Assembly: GCA_964464825.1 (NCBI GenBank)
Contig: CAYXKL010000151.1
Span: forward strand, 1-5,118
Length of the DNA: 5,118 bases
Direction: 5' to 3'
Source: DYJK01 sp964464825
GTDB taxonomy: Bacteria > Bacteroidota > Ignavibacteria > Ignavibacteriales > Melioribacteraceae
The notes beneath the pieces were generated by a model, which did not search any database, was not told the DNA's origin, and saw only the letters and a program-made list of their open reading frames with translations. Below are positions 1 to 5,118 of this stretch, in pieces; the first letter of the stretch is position 1, and every line of letters begins with the position of its first letter. The translations under genes were made by a program, and so were the position numbers.

Positions 1-401
1 CAATTGGCGGTTATGCACTCGGGGCAATTTCTGGCGTCGTTTGTCAGTTTATCTTTAATTATGATTTTAATACAACAACATTTATTACTGCAGCGGTTAC
101 TTTATTTTCTACACCGGTTTTTAGTTTTTCTTTAACTGATATTTCTGAAAATCCTAAACTTGAAAAAATATGGAGAGCAAAATTTGTTAGTGATGAAGAG
201 CTTTTAAATAAAGATATATACAATATTTTTCCTAAAACGTATAAAGGCAGAGTGAGTTTTACTGTTTTTGTTTCCGGTTTATTAATTTTTATTGCTGGAG
301 TACTTTTCGGAAGCACTGGAGCCGGTGCTGCTTCATATATTGCGGTGGGTGGTATGGTGATTTATTTCATCGGCGGATTATTAAGAGCTTATACGGATTA
401 A
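1..401 (+). CDS. C-terminal part of a multi-pass membrane protein, probable solute transporter (5' end outside window)
   Basis: The open frame enters from the left edge (first full codon at 3) and ends at TAA 399-401, giving 132 residues. Four hydrophobic segments are visible at about residues 2-18, 25-45, 84-102 and 108-127. They are rich in Gly/Ala, with GxxxG-like spacing near the start (GGYALGAISG) and again at GSTGAGAASYIAVGGM. A charged loop of about 38 residues (46-83, containing NPKLEKIWRAKF) separates the two hairpins and is probably cytoplasmic. This layout fits the C-terminal end of a secondary transporter. The sodium:solute symporter family is my best guess, but no diagnostic motif is present in this fragment, so the family is tentative. 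The stop lies 5 nt before the sugar kinase gene, so the two are probably co-transcribed, which suggests (inference) that the transporter imports the kinase's substrate. The call as a real membrane protein gene is much safer than the family. Confidence 0.72.
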   Translation, partial: IGGYALGAISGVVCQFIFNYDFNTTTFITAAVTLFSTPVFSFSLTDISENPKLEKIWRAKFVSDEELLNKDIYNIFPKTYKGRVSFTVFVSGLLIFIAGVLFGSTGAGAASYIAVGGMVIYFIGGLLRAYTD

Positions 402-406
402 TTTGA

Positions 407-1507
407 ATGACTAATGTTGATTCTAAAATAGTTATTTCTGCACCCGGTAGAGTTTGTCTTTTTGGAGAACATCAGGATTATCTCGGTCTTCCGGTAATTG
501 CCTCTGCAATTTCAAAACGGATTTATATTGAAGGTAAACAAAGAAATGATTCAACGGTGAATATTGATCTTACTGATATTGGCGGTTTTGAAACATTTCA
601 ACTTGGTGAAAAACTTATTTACACAAAGGAGAGAGATTATTTTAAAAGTGCTGTAAATGTACTTATCAAAAATAATTTTTCATTTTCATCAGGTTTTGAC
701 TGCACAATACATGGTAACATTCCTATTAATTCCGGAACATCATCTTCTTCTGCACTTGTTGTTGCATTCATAAATTTCTTAGCAAGAATTAGTGATCAAA
801 AAATAATTATGAATGCAGAAAAAAATGCTGAGCTTGCACATTCTGCCGAAGTATTAGAATTTAATGAACCCGGAGGAATGATGGATCATTATTCTTCCGC
901 TTTCGGTGGAATTATTCATCTCTCATCTTCACCAAATATTAAACTTAAAAATTTCAGTTCTCATTTAGGCCCAATGATTCTCGGGAATTCTAACGAGCCA
1001 AAAGAGACTAAATCGATTTTATCAAGAGTCAAGAATGGTGTTTTAAATATTTGCAATACATTGATTAAAAAATATCCGGATTTTAATCTTCAAAATGTTA
1101 CAATAGAAGAATTAGAAAAATTCCATAATGATATTTCTATTGATGAATATCATTTGCTTTACGGCACAGTTAGGAATAAAGATATAACAAAAATTGCAGA
1201 AAGTGTTTTGGAAAAATTTCCATTTGATCACAGATATTTTGGTGATTTAATTAATCAGCATCATCATATACTTCGGGATGTGTTGAAAATATCTACAAAA
1301 AAAATTGATACTATGATAGATGCAGCATTGAAAGCCGGAGCATTTGGAGCTAAAATAAATGGTTCCGGTGGCGGTGGGTGTATGTTCGCTTATGCACCTG
1401 AAAATACTGAACGTGTTTTTGAAGCTATTTCAAAAGTCAGCCCGGAATCTTTTATTGTATATTCAGATGTTGGTGTAAAAGAAGAAATTAATAAGGAATC
1501 AATTTGA
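407..1507 (+). CDS. GHMP-family sugar kinase, galactokinase-like
   Basis: This is a 366-residue ATP-dependent small-molecule kinase of the GHMP superfamily, expected to be cytoplasmic and to phosphorylate a sugar, probably at C1. All family motifs are visible. Motif 1 is SAPGRVCLFGEHQDY (11-25); its Glu21, His22 and Asp24 match the sugar-binding residues of the galactokinase GEHTDY signature. Motif 2, the glycine/serine phosphate loop, is PINSGTSSSSAL (106-117). A GGMMD segment (156-160) supplies Asp160 at the position of the galactokinase catalytic base. A galactokinase-like H-x-x-LRD segment lies at 286-291, and motif 3 is GAKINGSGGGGCMFAYA (314-330). The length is a little below classic galactokinases. 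The QDYLG and GSGGGG variants differ from true GalK (TDYN, GGGFGG), so the substrate may be galactose, an N-acetylhexosamine or another hexose. The ATG at 407 fits the start of motif 1; no Shine-Dalgarno is evident. The stop TGA overlaps the next gene's TTG start (TTGA), indicating translational coupling to the nucleotidyltransferase that would use its sugar-1-phosphate product. Confidence 0.9.
   Translation: MTNVDSKIVISAPGRVCLFGEHQDYLGLPVIASAISKRIYIEGKQRNDSTVNIDLTDIGGFETFQLGEKLIYTKERDYFKSAVNVLIKNNFSFSSGFDCTIHGNIPINSGTSSSSALVVAFINFLARISDQKIIMNAEKNAELAHSAEVLEFNEPGGMMDHYSSAFGGIIHLSSSPNIKLKNFSSHLGPMILGNSNEPKETKSILSRVKNGVLNICNTLIKKYPDFNLQNVTIEELEKFHNDISIDEYHLLYGTVRNKDITKIAESVLEKFPFDHRYFGDLINQHHHILRDVLKISTKKIDTMIDAALKAGAFGAKINGSGGGGCMFAYAPENTERVFEAISKVSPESFIVYSDVGVKEEINKESI
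1493..1498 (+). promoter_or_regulatory. Shine-Dalgarno site for the nucleotidyltransferase gene
   Basis: AAGGAA lies inside the 3' end of the kinase gene, 5 nt before the TTG at 1504. It supports that non-ATG start. The next in-frame ATG (residue 16, at 1549) would remove the LAGG nucleotide-binding motif, so TTG is needed to keep the fold intact. Confidence 0.6.
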
Positions 1508-2373
1508 GCGGAAGATTAATAATTTTAGCCGGGGGAATTTCTTCACGTATGAAAGAAACTGCTATTCATATATCTATGGAAGATAAATTAATAAAAGATG
1601 TTCAAAAGAAAGCTAAATCAATGATAAGAGTAGGTTTGAATGATCGCCCGTTTTTAGATTATCTACTTTATAATGCAGCAGAAGCCGGGATTAATGAAGC
1701 TGTTATAGTTATTGGTGAGAAAGATGATTCGATTAATTATTACTATGAAAATAAATATTCAAATAATTTCTGCGGTGTAAATATTTCTTATGCTGTTCAG
1801 AGAATACCAGAAGGAAGATTAAAACCACTAGGTACAGCAGATGCACTTTATGTAGGTTTGTTGTCGCGTCCTGATTGGAAGGGTGAGAATTTTTTAATGT
1901 GCAACAGTGATAATTTGTATTCAATTGTTAGTATTAAAATACTGTTAGATTCTCCATACTTAAATGCAATGATTGATTATGAGCTAGAAGGATTGGGTTT
2001 TGAAAAAGAAAGAATCGGTAAATTTGCAATTACAAAAAAAGATAATGAGAATTATTTAATTGATATAATTGAAAAACCTTCAATAGATATAATAGAAAAT
2101 TTAAAAATAAATGACGGATATGTTGGGGTCAGTATGAATATATTTAAATTTAATTATGATATGATAATGCCAATACTAAAAAATGTACCGGTTAATAAAG
2201 AGCGCGATGAAAAAGAAATTCCTACAGCTGTGAAAATTTTAATCAATCAATTCCCAAAATCTATGTATGCATACCGTGTAAAAGAATATGTACCCGATTT
2301 ATCGAGCAAAAATGATATTTCAGTTGTGCAAGAATATATAAGTAAAGAATTTGCAAATATTAAATTTGAGTGA
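1504..2373 (+). CDS. Sugar-1-phosphate nucleotidyltransferase (NTP_transferase fold)
   Basis: This 289-residue protein is related to glucose-1-phosphate thymidylyl-/uridylyltransferases, which make NDP-sugar and pyrophosphate from an NTP and a sugar 1-phosphate. Visible elements are: the LAGG nucleotide loop (8-11) followed by SSRM (13-16); a probable catalytic lysine, Lys38, in the KSMIRVG segment (aligning with the family's PKxLxxVG); PLGTADAL (108-115), the conserved GTA base/sugar-binding loop; NSDN (134-137) with the metal-binding Asp136; IEKP (189-192), matching the family EKP; GYVGVSMNIF (205-214); and EIP (238-240). Arg15 and Lys38 are 23 residues apart, against about 10 in RmlA-type enzymes, so a charged insert of roughly 13 residues sits in the active-site lid. 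No left-handed beta-helix acyltransferase domain follows. The TTG start is supported by AAGGAA upstream and by the 4-nt overlap with the kinase stop. The stop overlaps a possible GTG start of the next gene (GTGA). The nucleotide (UTP, dTTP or other) and the sugar cannot be assigned, but the preceding kinase probably supplies the substrate. Confidence 0.85.
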   Translation: MSGRLIILAGGISSRMKETAIHISMEDKLIKDVQKKAKSMIRVGLNDRPFLDYLLYNAAEAGINEAVIVIGEKDDSINYYYENKYSNNFCGVNISYAVQRIPEGRLKPLGTADALYVGLLSRPDWKGENFLMCNSDNLYSIVSIKILLDSPYLNAMIDYELEGLGFEKERIGKFAITKKDNENYLIDIIEKPSIDIIENLKINDGYVGVSMNIFKFNYDMIMPILKNVPVNKERDEKEIPTAVKILINQFPKSMYAYRVKEYVPDLSSKNDISVVQEYISKEFANIKFE

Positions 2374-4757
2374 TAAATAACAATCTTATATTTGGAATTT
2401 TAGAAATGGAATCTGCAAGTAATTTTAATTTGACTTCTCCCGTCGAACAATATTTTCAAAAAAAATCCGGTAAAAAATTCATTTATGAACCGACCGAAAA
2501 AATTCCAGTAATTCAAACATCCAACTTTCAAGAATTGGGAAAACTTACAGCACTTCGTTTTATAGAATGGGTTCAGCAGAATCCCGGCGGTGTAGTATCG
2601 CTTCCAACTGGAAAAACACCTGAATACTTTATAAAAAAAACTGCTCTTTATTTAAATAATTGGGAAGATAAAAAAGTAAAAATTGAACTTGAGGAAACCG
2701 GTATAAATACATCAATAAAACCAGATATGAAAAGTTTATATTTCATTCAGATTGATGAATTTTATCCGATGGATTCTAATCAGCAAAATAGTCTAATCCA
2801 TTTTATAAAAAAATATTATTTTGAAAAATTTCAATTAGATTATCAAAAGGCATTATTAATAAATGTTAACGAAATTAAGACAGCTGAGAATATACCTTTA
2901 AAACTAATATTTCCTGATAACATTGTTGATTTAAGTTTGAGAACCAGATGGGCCAAAACAAGATTAGAGCGGCTTCAAAAAGAGACCATTGAAATTGTTG
3001 ATGAATTCTGTACCAACTATGAACGTAAAATACGTGAACTTGGCGGTATCGGGTTTTTCCTTGGTGGTATTGGTCCGGATGGACATATTGGTTTTAATGT
3101 AAAAGGGAGCGATCACTTTTCGACAACTAGATTAATACAAACGAATTATGAAACACAGGCTGCATCTGCGGTAGATTTAGGTGGTATTGAGATTGCTCGT
3201 ACAATGCTTGCTATTACAATTGGATTGGATACAATTACATATAACCAAGATGCAACTGCTATTATAATTGCTGCCGGTGAGGCAAAAGCAAATATTGTGA
3301 GAGATTCAATTGAAAATAATTTTACTAATAAATATCCGGCAACAGTTTTACAAAAATTAAAAAATGCACGTTTCTATTTAACCAATGGAGCAGCTCTCCG
3401 ACTCTTAGAAAGAAGATATGATGATTTGAAAAGTGAATCACCAATTACCGGACAATCAATATCAAGAGCAATAATTAATCTTGCAGTAGAAAAACAAAAA
3501 GAGGTTTTGGATTTATCAAATAATGATTATTTGAGTGACAAATTTGGAAAGTTGATTTTAGAAAGAACCGGAAAAAGTTTTACTGAAATTAATAATTATA
3601 TTTATGATGAAACGCTGAAAAAATTCAACAAAGGAATAGTTAATGTAGAGAATCAAACAATTCTGCACACCGCACCGCACCACGATGATATTATGCTTGG
3701 TTATCTACCTTACATTGTTCATCTTGTAAGAAATCCAACGAACAACCATCATTTTACTACTCTTACAAGCGGATTTACTGCTGTTACAAATTCTTATATG
3801 TTAAGTTTAGTTAAAACTTTAAAAGAATTTATTCACGATTCAAATTTTATAAATCTTTTTTCAGAAAATTATTTCAATCCTCTAAATCAGTACGGAAGAA
3901 ATAAAGATGTTAATCTATTTCTAGATGGATTAGCGGCACACAGCCGTACGATGAAAAATGAAGCCTCATCAAGACGATTATTAAGAGATATAATTGATAT
4001 TTATGAAATTAAAAATTATGATGATATTCAAATTAAAATTGGTGAATTAATAGAATATTTCGCTTCTCAGTATCCGGGTAAAAAAGATATTCCTCAAGTT
4101 CAAAAATTAAAAGGGATGCTGCGTGAGTTTGAAGAAGAAATCGTTTGGTCTTATTTCGGTTTCAGTGGCGATAGTGTATCACATTTAAGACTTGGATTTT
4201 ATCAAGGTGAAATATTTACTGAAAATCCAGAAATTGAAAGAGATGTAATACCGTTTGTTCAGCTTTTAAGAAAAGTTAAACCAACAATTATCACTGTTGC
4301 CCTTGATCCGGAAGGGAGCGGTCCCGACACACATTATAAAGTTTTACAAGTAATTACAGAAGCTCTGAAAATTTTTGAAAAGGAAGCTGATCTATCCGGA
4401 TTAAAAATATGGTGTTACAGAAATGTATGGTATCGTTTCCATCCGGCTGAAGCAAATCTTTTTGTTCCGGTAAGTTTAAATTCGTTTGCCATTCTTGAAA
4501 ATATTTTCGTGAACAGCTATGAATCACAGAAGAATGCCAGCTTCCCGAGTTATGAACTTGACGGACCTTTTTTCAGATTAGCACAAAAAATACAAACTGA
4601 ACAATATCAAACCGTGCGTTTATGTTTAGGTAAGGACTTTTTTATGAAACACAAGATACCACGTGTTCGTGCTGCCCATGGTATAGTTTATTTACTTGAA
4701 TTGAATTTAAATGAATTTTATACAAAATCTATTGAATTAAAAAAACTAACCGAATAG
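2370..4757 (+). CDS. Two-domain protein: NagB-like glucosamine-6-phosphate deaminase domain fused to PIG-L/LmbE-type de-N-acetylase domain
   Basis: The product is 795 residues from GTG 2370, or 783 from ATG 2406. Residues about 45-350 form a NagB/sugar-phosphate isomerase domain: SLPTGKTPE (77-85) is the phosphate loop, IDEF (128-131) carries Asp129 matching the E. coli NagB general base Asp72, and GGIGPDGHIGFN (232-243) carries Asp237 and His239 matching Asp141/His143. Val244 replaces the triad Glu148, and Lys82 replaces a loop glycine. NagB converts glucosamine 6-phosphate to fructose 6-phosphate and ammonia. After a linker, residues about 430-700 resemble PIG-L/LmbE zinc deacetylases: APHHDD (435-440) gives His437, Asp439 and Asp440, and GPDTHYK (651-657) gives a candidate third ligand, His655. 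The protein is about three times the length of E. coli NagB (266 residues). It is expected to be cytoplasmic; no signal peptide is seen. The fusion suggests deacetylation followed by deamination of an amino-sugar phosphate, but activity is unproven and the Glu loss leaves the true reaction open. A related long NagB form is, to my knowledge, common in Bacteroidota. Confidence 0.88.
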   Translation: MINNNLIFGILEMESASNFNLTSPVEQYFQKKSGKKFIYEPTEKIPVIQTSNFQELGKLTALRFIEWVQQNPGGVVSLPTGKTPEYFIKKTALYLNNWEDKKVKIELEETGINTSIKPDMKSLYFIQIDEFYPMDSNQQNSLIHFIKKYYFEKFQLDYQKALLINVNEIKTAENIPLKLIFPDNIVDLSLRTRWAKTRLERLQKETIEIVDEFCTNYERKIRELGGIGFFLGGIGPDGHIGFNVKGSDHFSTTRLIQTNYETQAASAVDLGGIEIARTMLAITIGLDTITYNQDATAIIIAAGEAKANIVRDSIENNFTNKYPATVLQKLKNARFYLTNGAALRLLERRYDDLKSESPITGQSISRAIINLAVEKQKEVLDLSNNDYLSDKFGKLILERTGKSFTEINNYIYDETLKKFNKGIVNVENQTILHTAPHHDDIMLGYLPYIVHLVRNPTNNHHFTTLTSGFTAVTNSYMLSLVKTLKEFIHDSNFINLFSENYFNPLNQYGRNKDVNLFLDGLAAHSRTMKNEASSRRLLRDIIDIYEIKNYDDIQIKIGELIEYFASQYPGKKDIPQVQKLKGMLREFEEEIVWSYFGFSGDSVSHLRLGFYQGEIFTENPEIERDVIPFVQLLRKVKPTIITVALDPEGSGPDTHYKVLQVITEALKIFEKEADLSGLKIWCYRNVWYRFHPAEANLFVPVSLNSFAILENIFVNSYESQKNASFPSYELDGPFFRLAQKIQTEQYQTVRLCLGKDFFMKHKIPRVRAAHGIVYLLELNLNEFYTKSIELKKLTE
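2394..2397 (+). promoter_or_regulatory. Possible Shine-Dalgarno for an alternative ATG start of the NagB/PIG-L gene
   Basis: GGAA lies 8 nt before an in-frame ATG at 2406 (residue 13 of the longer form). The GTG at 2370 has no purine-rich site upstream but gives a 4-nt GTGA overlap with the preceding stop, the same architecture as the kinase/nucleotidyltransferase junction. The extra 12 residues (MINNNLIFGILE) carry no recognisable motif. Both starts are plausible; the conserved domain is unaffected. Confidence 0.3.
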
Positions 4758-4803
4758 TAAATTAACTTTAGTTATTTTGTAACAAGCAGATTAAGAAAAA
4801 AGT

Positions 4804-5118
4804 ATGAAAAAATTAAAAGTTGTAGTTACCGGCGGTGCCGGATTTATTGGTAGTCATATTGTAGAACATTGGATTAGCAAACGTGCAGAAGTGCATGTAA
4901 TTGATAATTTGCGTTCCGGTTTTATTTCAAATGTAGAAATATTTCCTGAAGTAATATTTCATAGAGGAAGTGTAACTAACAGAAACTTAGTTTTTGATGT
5001 ACTGAAAAATGCTGATTATGTTCATCATCTTGCTGCTTTAGTTTCAGTTCCGGAATCGATAGAAAAACCGCAAGAATGTGTAGATATTAATATTAACGGC
5101 TTGTTAAATGTTCTGGAT
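4804..5118 (+). CDS. NAD-dependent nucleotide-sugar epimerase/dehydratase, extended SDR family (3' end outside window)
   Basis: The first 105 residues are present and the frame stays open to the right edge. The N-terminus shows the Rossmann dinucleotide-binding motif TGGAGFIGSHI (residues 9-19), then an Asp-containing second strand (VIDNLRSG), where Asp indicates preference for NAD(H) ribose binding. HHLAALVSVPESIEKP follows, the conserved segment seen in UDP-glucose and UDP-N-acetylglucosamine 4-epimerases, and then the NINGLLNVLD helix. The catalytic Ser/Thr and YxxxK are beyond the window, so epimerase cannot be separated from dehydratase or decarboxylase members. The closest style is the 4-epimerase group (GalE/WbpP-like), by recollection of motifs. 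The ATG at 4804 is preceded by an A-rich stretch but no strong Shine-Dalgarno, and lies 46 nt after the NagB/PIG-L stop. Being co-directional and downstream of a nucleotidyltransferase, it probably acts on the NDP-sugar that enzyme makes (inference). Confidence 0.85.
   Translation, partial: MKKLKVVVTGGAGFIGSHIVEHWISKRAEVHVIDNLRSGFISNVEIFPEVIFHRGSVTNRNLVFDVLKNADYVHHLAALVSVPESIEKPQECVDININGLLNVLD

Noticed and set aside
59..316. Minus-strand open frame of 85 codons.
   Set aside because: It lies wholly inside the transporter reading frame on the + strand, has no recognisable motif and is best explained as an antisense shadow in AT-rich DNA.
1733..1924. Minus-strand open frame of 63 codons.
   Set aside because: It is antisense to the conserved core of the nucleotidyltransferase (GTADAL and NSDN motifs), and its product is low complexity with no motif.
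3390..3680. Possibility that the NagB and PIG-L parts are separate genes joined by a sequencing error.
   Set aside because: The frame is continuous with no stop or shift, and no ribosome-binding site plus start is evident at the domain border. The linker reads as ordinary coding sequence, and long NagB-like fusions are known.
4773..4779. TATTTTG, close to the Bacteroidota -7 element TAnnTTTG, as a promoter for the epimerase gene.
   Set aside because: It is one base short of the consensus spacing, I see no convincing -33 TTG element, and such AT-rich matches arise easily by chance here.
4763..4783. Small inverted repeats (TAACT-TT-AGTTA and GTTA-TTTTG-TAAC) after the NagB/PIG-L stop, considered as a terminator.
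   Set aside because: The stems are only 4-5 AT-rich pairs, overlap each other and lack a following T-run, so a stable hairpin is unlikely.

Overview
The window is an AT-rich stretch (G+C roughly one third by eye) fully occupied by five co-directional genes on the + strand. The first gene is cut by the left edge and the last by the right edge. The junctions are tight: 5 nt, a 4-nt overlap (TTGA), another 4-nt overlap (GTGA), then a 46-nt gap. This points to a single operon, or to a long operon with one possible break before the last gene. Codon use, weak or absent Shine-Dalgarno sequences and the long NagB-PIG-L fusion suggest a member of the Bacteroidota/Ignavibacteria/Chlorobi group. That placement is an inference from style, not from a marker gene.

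Layout: (1) 1-401, the C-terminal 132 residues of a multi-pass membrane protein, probably a solute transporter. (2) 407-1507, a galactokinase-like GHMP sugar kinase with all three family motifs. (3) 1504-2373, a sugar-1-phosphate nucleotidyltransferase of the GT-A-like NTP_transferase fold, with an unusually long insert in its signature loop. (4) 2370-4757, a two-domain protein: an N-terminal glucosamine-6-phosphate deaminase (NagB)-like domain and a C-terminal PIG-L/LmbE-type zinc de-N-acetylase domain. (5) 4804 to the right edge, the N-terminal 105 residues of an extended SDR NAD-dependent nucleotide-sugar epimerase/dehydratase.

Together the genes look like a sugar or amino-sugar uptake, salvage and activation module. 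A transporter would bring in the sugar, the kinase would make the sugar 1-phosphate, and the nucleotidyltransferase would convert that to an NDP-sugar. The epimerase would then interconvert NDP-sugars. The NagB/PIG-L fusion could deacetylate and deaminate (or isomerise) an amino-sugar phosphate. The exact sugar cannot be read from the sequence. The domain identities are solid; the pathway is inferred from gene order.

I see no RNA gene, mobile element, CRISPR array, convincing terminator or promoter. No gene-free stretch exceeds 46 nt.
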